Of a DNA stretch of 64,000 nucleotides, positions 1 through 8,096 are shown piece by piece (within the stretch, counting starts at the first letter, position 1; each line of letters begins with the position of its first letter). This DNA comes from JAQGMJ01 sp036498945 (GTDB lineage: Bacteria > Pseudomonadota > Gammaproteobacteria > Burkholderiales > JAEUOS01): the NCBI GenBank assembly GCA_036498945.1, contig DASYEQ010000020.1, forward strand, positions 24,361 to 88,360. The letters are read 5' to 3'. The notes beneath the pieces are model-generated. The model made no database searches and was not told the origin of the DNA. It saw nothing but the letters and a program-made list of their open reading frames with translations. A program made the translations under genes and the position numbers.

Positions 1-4
1 CGGC

Positions 5-50
5 GATTTCAAACTCGATCCAGGCAAAAGTAGGCTTGTACTTTTGCCTG
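5..50 (+). repeat. Structured repeat, copy A (GATTTC box plus covarying hairpin)
   Basis: A GATTTC box (5-10) is followed after 15 nt by the core AAAAGTA-GGCTTG-TACTTTT (26-45). Flanking arms CAGGC (21-25) and GCCTG (46-50) extend this to a perfect 12-bp stem with a 6-nt loop. It begins one base past the rbfA stop codon, so it could act as a 3' hairpin for that operon, but there is no U-tract on either strand. Two further copies lie at 23575-23623 and 25599-25648. Confidence 0.7.
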
Positions 51-51
51 T

Positions 52-426
52 TCAATCTTCCTTGGCGCGCACGGAATTGGCCTGCTCGATCAACTGCGAC
101 AACTCGATGCCGCGCTCCAGGCTTTCGTCGAACTTGAAATGCAGCTCGGGAATCTGGTGGATCTTGATGCGCTTGCCGAGTTGCACGCGCAGGAAGCCCC
201 CCGACTTTTTCAGGCCGGCGAGGATCGAGGGGACCGCCGAGCGGTCGGTCATGGTGGTGAAGAACACGGTGGCGTGCGCGTAATCCGCCGTCACTTCGAC
301 GCCGGTCAGGCTGATCATGCCGATGCGCGGGTCCTTCAATTCAGTGCGGATGATCTCCGCGAGATCGCGCCTGATCTGCTCGTTGACGCGTTCGCTGCGG
401 GAAAAACCCTTGGTCTGGTGGCGCAT
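52..426 (-). CDS. rbfA: Ribosome-binding factor A
   Basis: RbfA binds the 30S subunit and assists late maturation of the 16S rRNA 5' end; it is cytoplasmic. The 124-aa product has the expected size (E. coli about 133 aa) and the single KH-like fold pattern, including DPRIGMISLTGVEV and the basic stretch LGKRIKIHQIPELHF. The open frame continues 15 codons further upstream, but the ATG at 426 is preceded at good distance by AGGAGAA and begins with the conserved MRHQTKGFSRSERV, so I chose it. It is the last visible gene of the rimP-nusA-infB-rbfA operon, 63 nt after infB. A perfect hairpin follows the stop codon. truB, which often follows, is not within the window. Confidence 0.95.
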   Translation of the reverse strand: MRHQTKGFSRSERVNEQIRRDLAEIIRTELKDPRIGMISLTGVEVTADYAHATVFFTTMTDRSAVPSILAGLKKSGGFLRVQLGKRIKIHQIPELHFKFDESLERGIELSQLIEQANSVRAKED

Positions 427-489
427 GCTTGGTTCTCCTGCGACTGTCGCAACGAAAGGCCCCGGACGCAAGTCCGGGGAGCGTCTCGT

Positions 490-3348
490 TTACGCCAGGG
501 TGCGGGCCACTTCCTGGACTTCGAAGATTTCGAGCTGGTCGCCCACTTCGATGTCGTTGTAGTTCTTCAGCGACAAACCGCACTCGAAGCCGGCCTTCAC
601 CTCGCGCACGTCGTCCTTGAAGCGCTTGAGCGAGTCGAGTTCGCCGGTCCAGAGCACCACATTGTTGCGCAACAGGCGCGCCGAAGAGTTGCGCTTGACC
701 AGGCCGTCGAGCACGTAGCAGCCCGCCACCGTGCCGATCTTGGTGATCTTGAACACGTTGCGGATTTCCACCATGCCCAGTACCTGCTCGCGCTTTTCCG
801 GCGAGAGCATGCCCGACATCGCCGCCTTGATCTCGTCGACCGCGTCGTAGATGATGGTGTAGTAGCGGATATCCACGCCGGAATTCTCGGCGAGCTTCTT
901 GGCGGAAGCGTCGGCCCGGGTGTTGAAGCCGATGATCACCGCCTTGGAGGCGATCGCCAGGTTGACGTCCGATTCCGAGATGCCGCCCACCGCCGCATGC
1001 ACCACCTGCACCTTCACCTCGCTGGTGGAAAGCTTGGTCAGCGCCTGCACCAGGGCTTCCTGCGAACCCTGCACGTCGGTCTTGACGATCAGCGGCAGGG
1101 CCTTGGCTTCCTCCTCGCCCATCGACTCCAGCATGTTCTCGAGTTTCGCCGCCGATTGCCTGGCCAGCTTGACGTCGCGGAACTTGCCCTGGCGGAAATT
1201 GGCGATTTCGCGCGCCTTGCGCTCATCGGCAATCACCGCGACTTCCTCGCCCGCGCCCGGCACGTCCGACAAGCCCTGGATCTCGACCGGGATCGACGGG
1301 CCGGCCTCGGCCACGTTGTTCCCCGACTCGTCCAGCATGGCGCGCACCTTGCCGTAGGCGGCACCCGCCAGCAGCATGTCGCCGCGCTTCAGCGTACCCG
1401 ACTGCACCAGGATGGTGGCCACCGGGCCCCTGCCCTTGTCCAGGCGCGATTCGATCACCAGGCCACGCGCCGGCGCGTCCTTGATCGCGGACAGCTGCAG
1501 CACTTCGGCCTGCAGCAGCACGGCGTCAAGCAACTCGTCGATGCCCTGGCCGGTGCGCGCGGAGACGTTGACGAACTGCGTCTCGCCGCCGAAGGCTTCG
1601 GGAATCACTTCCTTGGCCACCAGCTCCTGCGTCACGCGGTCCGGGTTGGCTTCCGGCTTGTCGATCTTGTTGATCGCCACAACGATCGGCACGCCCGCCG
1701 CCTTGGCGTGGGCGATGGCTTCCTCGGTCTGCGGCATCACGCCGTCGTCGGCCGCCACCACCAGGATGACGATGTCGGTGGCCTTGGCGCCGCGCGCGCG
1801 CATGGCGGTGAACGCCTCGTGGCCCGGGGTGTCGAGGAAGGTGATCATCCCCTTGTTGGTCTCGACGTGATAGGCGCCGATGTGCTGGGTGATGCCGCCG
1901 GCCTCGCCATGGGCGACGCGGGAGGAGCGGATGTAGTCGAGCAGCGAGGTCTTGCCGTGGTCGACGTGGCCCATGACGGTGACCACCGGGGCGCGCGGCT
2001 CCGGCGTCGCGTCCGGGTGCACCTCGGCCGGATCGACCAGGTAGGCTTCGGGATCGTCCAGCTTGGCGGCGACCGCCTGGTGGCCCAGTTCTTCCACCAC
2101 GATCATCGCGGTGTCCTGGTCCAGCACCTGGTTGATGGTCACCATCTGGCCCATCTTCATCAGCGACTTGATCACCTCGGCCGCCTTCACCGACATCTTG
2201 TGGGCGAGGTCGCCCACGGTGATGGTTTCCGGCACGTGGATCTCGCGCACTTGCGGCTCGGCCGGCGCCTGGAAGGCGTTGGCATTGTCGTCGTGCGACG
2301 ACTTGTGATGATGGCGCGACTTGCTCGGGCTACGCCATCCGGAAGCGCCGCCGACATCGCCGCGCGTCTTGATGACCTTCTTTTTCGCCGCGTCGTCGCC
2401 TTGCCACGCCACGGTACCGAGGGTGGCCTGGGTCTTGGCGGGCTTCTTGGTCGCCGACTTCTTGTCGTCGCCCGGCTTGGCCGGCGTCTTCACGTGCAGC
2501 GTGCCGGTGGTGGCGGCAGTGCGCGCCTTCTCGGCGTCGATCTTCGCCTGCACCGCGCGCGCTTCGCGCTCGGAGGCCTCGCGGCGCTCGCGCTCCTGCT
2601 TGGCGGCGAGTTCCGCGGCCTGGCGTTCGCGCAGGGCGGAAGAGCGGCGCTCCTCCTCTTCGCGGATGCGGCGCTGGTTTTCGTCGATGACCGAGACGCG
2701 CACGCGCGTCGGCCCGGCCGGGCGCGCGGCGGGCGTGGCGGCAGGCGCCGCTTCGGCCTTGGCGGGCTCGGGCTGCTCGGCCTTGGCTTCGACCGCGGGC
2801 GCAGGCTCGGGCTCGGGCTCCGGCTCGGCCTTGGCTTCCACCACGGGTTCGGGTTCCGGCGCGGGTTCGGGCTCGGGTTCCGGCACGGGCGCGGGCTCGG
2901 GTTCCGGCACGGCGGCGATCACCGGCTCGGGCTCGGGCGCCTGGACGGGCAGCTCGATTACCGGGGCGGCAGCCTCGATCACCGGCTCCGCCTCGGCGGG
3001 CACGGGCGCGGGCTCGACCGCGGCGACAGCGGCGGCGGGCGTGGGCTCCTCGCGCTGCACCAGTACGCGCTTCTTGCGCACCTCCACCTGGATGGTGCGC
3101 GCCTTGCCGCTGGAATCGGCCTGCTTGATTTCGGAGGTCGACTTGCGCGTCAGGGTGATCTTCTTCTTGTCGCCGCCGGCGGCGCCGTGGCTCTTACGAA
3201 GATGGTCGAGCAGCTTGGCCTTGTCCGTCTCGGTGACGGTCTCGGTGCCGCTGCTCTTGCTGACGCCGGCGGCGCCCAGTTGCTCGACGAGCACGGCGAC
3301 CGGCATTTTCAGCTCTTCAGCAAATTGGGCAACAGTGGTAGTGGCCAT
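490..3348 (-). CDS. infB: Translation initiation factor IF-2
   Basis: IF-2 is the GTPase that brings initiator fMet-tRNA to the 30S subunit and promotes subunit joining. The 952-aa protein has an N-terminal IF2N domain (about residues 1-50), a long low-complexity linker rich in Glu, Pro and Ala (roughly residues 95-215), a charged helical region, and a second IF2N-like segment before the G domain. G-motifs are GHVDHGKT at 460-467, DTPGH at 506-510 and NKID at 560-563; their spacing (46 and 54 residues) equals that of E. coli IF-2. The ATG at 3348 follows AAGGAT. It lies between nusA and rbfA in the standard operon. Several long frames on the opposite strand here are composition artefacts. Confidence 0.98.
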   Translation of the reverse strand: MATTTVAQFAEELKMPVAVLVEQLGAAGVSKSSGTETVTETDKAKLLDHLRKSHGAAGGDKKKITLTRKSTSEIKQADSSGKARTIQVEVRKKRVLVQREEPTPAAAVAAVEPAPVPAEAEPVIEAAAPVIELPVQAPEPEPVIAAVPEPEPAPVPEPEPEPAPEPEPVVEAKAEPEPEPEPAPAVEAKAEQPEPAKAEAAPAATPAARPAGPTRVRVSVIDENQRRIREEEERRSSALRERQAAELAAKQERERREASEREARAVQAKIDAEKARTAATTGTLHVKTPAKPGDDKKSATKKPAKTQATLGTVAWQGDDAAKKKVIKTRGDVGGASGWRSPSKSRHHHKSSHDDNANAFQAPAEPQVREIHVPETITVGDLAHKMSVKAAEVIKSLMKMGQMVTINQVLDQDTAMIVVEELGHQAVAAKLDDPEAYLVDPAEVHPDATPEPRAPVVTVMGHVDHGKTSLLDYIRSSRVAHGEAGGITQHIGAYHVETNKGMITFLDTPGHEAFTAMRARGAKATDIVILVVAADDGVMPQTEEAIAHAKAAGVPIVVAINKIDKPEANPDRVTQELVAKEVIPEAFGGETQFVNVSARTGQGIDELLDAVLLQAEVLQLSAIKDAPARGLVIESRLDKGRGPVATILVQSGTLKRGDMLLAGAAYGKVRAMLDESGNNVAEAGPSIPVEIQGLSDVPGAGEEVAVIADERKAREIANFRQGKFRDVKLARQSAAKLENMLESMGEEEAKALPLIVKTDVQGSQEALVQALTKLSTSEVKVQVVHAAVGGISESDVNLAIASKAVIIGFNTRADASAKKLAENSGVDIRYYTIIYDAVDEIKAAMSGMLSPEKREQVLGMVEIRNVFKITKIGTVAGCYVLDGLVKRNSSARLLRNNVVLWTGELDSLKRFKDDVREVKAGFECGLSLKNYNDIEVGDQLEIFEVQEVARTLA

Positions 3349-3423
3349 GTATATCCTTGGTTGGGGTGATCGGGAGAGGACTTTGGGGTGGCTGCCGTCT
3401 GCGTGCGACGGCTGCGCAGCCCC

Positions 3424-4935
3424 TTAAGCGGCCTTCTCCCCGCCTGCCTGCTCCCCATCGCCTTCGAACCAGTGCGCGCGCGCCTTCATGATCAGGGTCT
3501 TGGCGTCGTCGTCGCTCATCGAGGGTTCGATTTCCTGCAATTCATCCACCGCCAGCTCGGCCAGGTCGTCGCGCGTTTTCACGCCCGCGCTGCCGAGTTT
3601 CGCGGCCAGCTCACGGCTCATGCCTTCCAGGCCCAGCAGGTCTTCCTGCACGCCGGAGAGCGACTCTTCCGAGGCGATCGCGGCATTCAGAAGCGCGTTG
3701 CGGGCGCGGTCGCGCAGTTCGTTGACGGTGTCTTCGTCGAAGCTTTCGATCTCCAGCATTTCGTTGATCGGCACGTAGGCCACTTCTTCCAGCGTCGAGA
3801 AGCCTTCCTCGATCAGGATGTTGGCGACTTCCTCGTCGACGTCGAGCTTTTCCATGAAGAGGGCACGGGTGGCGGCGGTTTCGACTTCCTGCTTTTTCTG
3901 CGACTCTTCCATGGTCATCAGGTTGATTTCCCAACCGGTGAGCTCGGAAGCCAGGCGCACGTTCTGCCCGCCGCGGCCGATGGCAATGGCGAGGTTTTCC
4001 TCGTCCACCACCACGTCCATGCTGTGCTTTTCTTCGTCCACCACGATGGAGGAGACCTGCGCCGGGGCCAGCGCCCCGATCACGAACTGCGCGGGGTCCG
4101 GCGACCAGATGATGATGTCGACGCGCTCGCCCGCCAGTTCGTTGGTCACCGCCTGCACGCGCGAGCCGCGCATGCCGACGCAGGTGCCGATCGGGTCGAT
4201 GCGGCGATCGGTGGTGAAGACGGCGATCTTGGCGCGCACGCCGGGGTCGCGGGCGGCCGACTTGATCTCCAGCAGGCCTTCCTCGATTTCCGGCACTTCC
4301 AGTTCGAACAGCGCCTTGATGAATTCGGGCGAGGTGCGCGAGACCACCACGGCCGGCCCGCGCTGGGTGCGGTCGATCTTGTAGATGAAGGCGCGGATGC
4401 GGTCACCGACGCGGAACACTTCCTTCGGGATCATCTGGTCGCGCGGCAGGGCGGCTTCGACCCGGCCCGACTCGATCAGCACGCGGTGGTTTTCCACCCG
4501 CTTGACGGTGCCGTTGATCAGCTTCTCGTTGCGGTCGAGGAAGTCGTTGAGGATCTGGTCGCGCTCGGCGTCGCGGATCTTTTGCAGGATGGTCTGCTTC
4601 GCCGCTTGCGCGCCGATGCGGCCGAATTCGATCGGCTCCAATTGCTCTTCGATGAAGTCGCCGATCTGCACTTCGGGATCTTCGTCGCGGGCGTCGGTGA
4701 TGCCGATCTGGTTGTCTTCGTTTTCCAGGTCGGGTTCGTAGACCACCTGCCAGCGGCGGAAGGCTTCATGGTCGCCGGATTCGCGGTCGATCGCCACGCG
4801 CACGTCGGCGTCGCCCTTGAAGCGCTTCTTGGTGGCGGAGGCGATCGCCTGCTCCAGGGCGAGGAACACCACGTCCTTGGAAACGCTTTTCTCGCGCGCC
4901 AGTGCGTCGGCCAACAGCAGAATTTCCCGGCTCAT
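3424..4935 (-). CDS. nusA: Transcription termination/antitermination factor NusA
   Basis: NusA binds RNA polymerase and modulates pausing, intrinsic termination and antitermination. The 503-aa product has the N-terminal polymerase-binding domain, an S1 domain (about 135-200), KH domains with the GMRGSRVQAV and GRGGQNVRLA loops, and two C-terminal acidic helix-hairpin repeats (LLGLEGMSRELAAKLGSAGV is the second), matching the long proteobacterial form (E. coli 495 aa). The frame allows a TTG start two codons earlier, but ATG at 4935 encodes the conserved MSREILLLADALAREK and has AGGAG six bases upstream. It sits 28 nt after rimP and 75 nt before infB. NusA is known to autoregulate this operon through leader terminators in E. 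coli; a candidate leader terminator is seen upstream of rimP. Confidence 0.97.
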   Translation of the reverse strand: MSREILLLADALAREKSVSKDVVFLALEQAIASATKKRFKGDADVRVAIDRESGDHEAFRRWQVVYEPDLENEDNQIGITDARDEDPEVQIGDFIEEQLEPIEFGRIGAQAAKQTILQKIRDAERDQILNDFLDRNEKLINGTVKRVENHRVLIESGRVEAALPRDQMIPKEVFRVGDRIRAFIYKIDRTQRGPAVVVSRTSPEFIKALFELEVPEIEEGLLEIKSAARDPGVRAKIAVFTTDRRIDPIGTCVGMRGSRVQAVTNELAGERVDIIIWSPDPAQFVIGALAPAQVSSIVVDEEKHSMDVVVDEENLAIAIGRGGQNVRLASELTGWEINLMTMEESQKKQEVETAATRALFMEKLDVDEEVANILIEEGFSTLEEVAYVPINEMLEIESFDEDTVNELRDRARNALLNAAIASEESLSGVQEDLLGLEGMSRELAAKLGSAGVKTRDDLAELAVDELQEIEPSMSDDDAKTLIMKARAHWFEGDGEQAGGEKAA

Positions 4936-4963
4936 ACCCAACTCCTGATTCTTTTCAACAGCG

Positions 4964-5455
4964 TCAAAACTCGTAGTGCGGCACCAGCCGCGCCTTGTCT
5001 ATCTGGGCGAAGTCCAGCTTCACCAACTGTCCATCCACTTCCAGCGCCGGGCCGCCTTCGACGTAGCGCGCAATGCCCTGGAAGTTCTTGCGGACGCCAA
5101 ACTCGCCACCCAGGGCCGAGCGCAGCTTCACCGTCACTTCCGAACCGGCGAAACGCTCGAAATCGGCCGGCTTTTTCAGCGGCCGATCCAGCCCCGGCGA
5201 CGATACTTCCAGACGGTCGTATTCAACCTCTTCCACGTTGAATGCGTAGGTGAGCTGCCGGCTCACCGCTTCGCAGTCGTCGACGTTGATCATCGCGCCC
5301 GTCTTGTTCTTGCCCTTGCCTTCGCGCTGTGCCGCCTGCGCCGGAGTCAAGTCGATGAATATCCGCAGCAGCTTGGAACGATTGCTGCGCTCGACGTCCA
5401 CCAGCTCGTACCCGAGCCCGGTGACCGTGGTTTCAATCAGCGCCGCCAAATCCAT
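4964..5455 (-). CDS. rimP: Ribosome maturation factor RimP
   Basis: RimP is required for 30S maturation and binds ribosomal protein S12. The 163-aa product starts MDLAALIETTVTGLGYELVDVE, which is the family's usual N-terminus, and contains DCEAVSRQL and the signature VSSPGLDRPLKKPADFERF. An insertion of charged residues (AAQREGKGKNKTGA, about 56-69) lengthens the first domain slightly. The open frame reaches 5527, but the upstream extension overlaps the leader hairpins and is not conserved-looking, so ATG at 5455 is preferred. Its Shine-Dalgarno-like GGCGG is weak and lies in the arm of a hairpin (see 5461-5489). It is the first gene of the operon. Confidence 0.95.
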   Translation of the reverse strand: MDLAALIETTVTGLGYELVDVERSNRSKLLRIFIDLTPAQAAQREGKGKNKTGAMINVDDCEAVSRQLTYAFNVEEVEYDRLEVSSPGLDRPLKKPADFERFAGSEVTVKLRSALGGEFGVRKNFQGIARYVEGGPALEVDGQLVKLDFAQIDKARLVPHYEF

Positions 5456-5460
5456 GTTTC

Positions 5461-5489
5461 CGCCGGTAAAAAAATGTGCGTGTCCGGCG
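5461..5489 (-). promoter_or_regulatory. Hairpin overlapping the rimP ribosome-binding site
   Basis: CGCCGG at 5461-5466 is complementary to CCGGCG at 5484-5489, with a 17-nt loop rich in U on the mRNA. On the rimP transcript the downstream arm includes most of the GGCGG that would act as Shine-Dalgarno sequence. It lies immediately after the leader terminator. Both arms are visible in the sequence; a regulatory role is inferred. Confidence 0.4.
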
Positions 5490-5497
5490 CCAGAAAC

Positions 5498-5521
5498 AAA
5501 AAATGGGCACACTTGCCCATT
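5498..5521 (-). terminator. Leader terminator/attenuator upstream of rimP
   Basis: On the minus strand AATGGGCA (5521-5514) and TGCCCATT (5509-5502) form a perfect 8-bp stem with an AGTG loop, followed at once by TTTTGTTT. It stands about 45 nt before the rimP start codon, so it would interrupt the operon transcript before its first gene. The E. coli equivalent operon also has leader terminators subject to NusA; the analogy is inference. No complete upstream gene that it could serve is seen. Confidence 0.65.
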
Positions 5522-5686
5522 GATCAAACCAGACTCCGACCCGCCGACCGGAGAAAAACAAAACCCGGCCAGGGGCTGGGCAGCGGCAACCGAACAACGC
5601 TAACGCAAAATAAAGCTACCTTTTAGCCCGTCAATTGTAGCAGATTTGACCGGACTTTGCCAGCCGCCCGCCAAAACCGCCGCTTT

Positions 5687-6826
5687 TCAGGCGCCCGGCA
5701 CCAGGCGCAGCAGGGTGATCTCGGAGGGGGCGCCGAAGCGCTGCGGCGGGCCCCAGTAGCCAGTGCCGCGGCTGGTATAGACCCAGAGCTTCTGCAAGCG
5801 GTTCAAACCAGCCGTGAAGGGTTGCTGGAAGCGGACGAAAAAATTCCAGGGCAGGAACTGGCCGCCGTGGGTGTGGCCTGAAATCTGCAGATCGAAGCCC
5901 GCAGCCGCAGCCGCCGGTGCGGTGCGCGGCTGGTGCGCCAGCAGGAGTTTCACCGCCTGCGCCGGAGCGCCGGCAATCGCCGCCCGCGGGTCGCTTTTTT
6001 GCGCGGGGTCGAAATGGCCGGCGCCGTAGTCGGTTACCCCGGCCACCGCCAGCGAAGCTTCGCCGCGCTCAAGCACCACGTGCTGGTTCATCAGCACTTT
6101 CAGGCCAATGCGGCGCAATTCCGTCACCCAGGGCAGGGCGCCGGAATAATACTCATGGTTGCCGGTGACGAAAAACGTGCCGTCGCGCGAGGAAAGCCGC
6201 GCCAGCGGCGCGACGTGGTGGCGCAATTGCGCCACGGTGCCGTCCACCAGGTCGCCGGTGATGGCCACCATGTCCGCCCCCAGGCGGTTGACGGCGGCGA
6301 CGATGGCTTCGACATAGGGCGCCTTGATGGTGGGGCCGACGTGCACGTCGCTGATCTGCGCGATCAAAAAGCCGTTCAGCGCGGCGGGCAGCCCGGCGAT
6401 GGGCACGTCCACCCGCACCACCGGCGCGGTGCGCCGGGCGTTGAAAAAGCCGACCAGGCTCACGCCCAGGGCGGCCAGCGGGACCGCCAGCGCCGAACCG
6501 GCCAGCCAATGGCCCAGCGCCAGGCCGGGAATGAACAGCTGCGCCGTCAGCGCCAGCACCAGCGCGGCGTCGCGCAGCGCGGTGAGCACGAACAGCGAGG
6601 AAAACATGCCCATGGCGAGCATGCCGGCCCAGGCCAGCGCGTCGCCGAGCGTGCCTGCCTCGGTACGCCGCAGTAGCAGGCTCAAGGGCATCAGCACGGC
6701 GGAGGCGACCAGCCAGAGCAAAAACACGTGGTCGGCCGGAGTCCAGGCCGCCAGGTCGGGGTACAGGCGCAGGCCGATATAGGCGTGCAGCATGGCTGAT
6801 ACGCCGAACAGCGGCAGGGGGTTCAT
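5687..6826 (-). CDS. Membrane-anchored metallophosphoesterase (YaeI/YkuE type)
   Basis: The N-terminal 130 residues contain about four hydrophobic segments that would anchor the enzyme in the inner membrane. The rest is a calcineurin-like phosphoesterase domain with the full metal-binding series: ISDVHVG, ITGDLVDG, GNHEYY, the LLLAHQPR histidine, and SGHTHGG. The family hydrolyses phosphomono- or diesters using two metal ions; the physiological substrate is unknown. It is 379 aa long and stands alone, transcribed toward the rimP operon, with 231 bp of leader sequence between. Confidence is high for the family and low for substrate. Confidence 0.85.
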   Translation of the reverse strand: MNPLPLFGVSAMLHAYIGLRLYPDLAAWTPADHVFLLWLVASAVLMPLSLLLRRTEAGTLGDALAWAGMLAMGMFSSLFVLTALRDAALVLALTAQLFIPGLALGHWLAGSALAVPLAALGVSLVGFFNARRTAPVVRVDVPIAGLPAALNGFLIAQISDVHVGPTIKAPYVEAIVAAVNRLGADMVAITGDLVDGTVAQLRHHVAPLARLSSRDGTFFVTGNHEYYSGALPWVTELRRIGLKVLMNQHVVLERGEASLAVAGVTDYGAGHFDPAQKSDPRAAIAGAPAQAVKLLLAHQPRTAPAAAAAGFDLQISGHTHGGQFLPWNFFVRFQQPFTAGLNRLQKLWVYTSRGTGYWGPPQRFGAPSEITLLRLVPGA

Positions 6827-7099
6827 CGGGCGAAACTGCGTGCGGCAGCCGGGTTATGCATGCGACATTAATAGGGGTATTCGGCGCCGATTTCAAGGCC
6901 GCCCCAGCCGAAAAGGCGTTTTTGCCGGCACTTGTGCCTTCGTCATTCGCGAGCGCTGCCTTGGTGAAATATCGCTTCCGCCGTGGCCTGCTGCCCGCTA
7001 GGATGCGGCGCATAAGGGCTTTGGATTGCCGCCCCAGGCTGGGGCGTGTTACAAACGCCCGCACTTTTCGCACAATAAGACCAGAGGAGACTCTCAAAA

Positions 7100-8077
7100 A
7101 TGCAACGCAGATCGTTTCTCAAGGCTGGCGCCGGCGTGATGCTGGCTCCCGCTTTTGCCCACGCTGAATCCGCCGCCGACTTCCCCTCGCGCACCGTGAC
7201 CATCGTGGTGCCCTTCACCCCCGGCCAGGCGGGCGACGTGGTGGCGCGCGTGGTGGCGGAGGCCTTGTCGAAACTGTGGGGCAAGTCAGTGGTGGTGGAC
7301 AACCGCGGCGGCGCCGGCGGCACCCTGGGCGCGCGCGTGGTCGCCAATGCGGTGGGCGACGGCTACACCTGGCTTCTGGGTTCCAGCGGGCCGATGTCGA
7401 TCGCCCCGGTGGTCTACAAGAACGCCGGCTACGACCCGCGCAAGGACTTCGTGCCGCTGATGGACGTGGCCTCCAACGCGCAGTCGCTGGTGGTCTCCAG
7501 CAGTTCCAAGTTCCATAGCGTGGCCGATTTCGTCAAGGCTGCCAAGGCCGCGCCCGGCAAGCTCAACTACGGCTCCTCGGGCACCGGCTCGACCCAGCAC
7601 ATGACCATGGAGCTGTTCAAGCAGCGCGCCGGCATCGACGTGCTGCACACGCCCTACAAGGGCTCGGCCCCGGCCTATACCGACCTCTTCGGCGGCCAGA
7701 TCGACGCCATGTTCGACTCCCTGCCGCCGGCGCTCTCCTTCATGCAGGCCGGGCGCGCGCGCATTCTCGCCGTCTCCACGCCGCAGCGCGACCCCAAGGT
7801 ACCGAACATCCCGACGATTGCCGAATCCGGCTACCCCGGCTTCGACGTGCTGGGCTGGCTGGGCCTGGCCGCGCCCAAGGGGCTGGACCCGGCGATCCAG
7901 GCGAAGATCATCGCCGACCTGAAGAAGGTGATCGCGATGGACAGCGTGAAGACCCAGTTCGCCAACCAGGGCCTGATCCCGGTCGGCACGGCGGGTGCGG
8001 ACTTCGGCAAGTACATCGACAACGAGATCAACAAGTGGATTCCGGTGGTGAAGGCCGGGCACATCCAGATCGACTGA
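7100..8077 (+). CDS. Tripartite tricarboxylate transporter receptor (Bug/TctC family)
   Basis: A 325-aa periplasmic solute receptor. The signal begins MQRRSFLKAGAGVMLAPAFAHA, with an RR pair and hydrophobic core that may use the Tat route. The mature start FPSRTVTIVVPFTPGQAGDVVAR is the family hallmark, as are GYTWLLGSSGPMSIAP and the conserved NYGSSGTGSTQH ligand loop. Bug proteins bind carboxylates and are greatly expanded in Burkholderiales, usually without membrane partners nearby, as here. AGAGGAGA precedes the ATG. The enolase-superfamily gene 19 nt downstream suggests the ligand may be a sugar acid or related carboxylate, which is inference. Confidence 0.9.
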   Translation: MQRRSFLKAGAGVMLAPAFAHAESAADFPSRTVTIVVPFTPGQAGDVVARVVAEALSKLWGKSVVVDNRGGAGGTLGARVVANAVGDGYTWLLGSSGPMSIAPVVYKNAGYDPRKDFVPLMDVASNAQSLVVSSSSKFHSVADFVKAAKAAPGKLNYGSSGTGSTQHMTMELFKQRAGIDVLHTPYKGSAPAYTDLFGGQIDAMFDSLPPALSFMQAGRARILAVSTPQRDPKVPNIPTIAESGYPGFDVLGWLGLAAPKGLDPAIQAKIIADLKKVIAMDSVKTQFANQGLIPVGTAGADFGKYIDNEINKWIPVVKAGHIQID

Positions 8078-8096
8078 ACGAGCGCGGGCCGAACCG

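Noticed and set aside
139..3369. 1076-codon open frame on the plus strand across rbfA and infB
   Set aside because: It is antisense to clear infB/rbfA homologues, is rich in His/Arg/Leu low-complexity sequence and has no family motifs. Long antisense frames are expected from high GC3.
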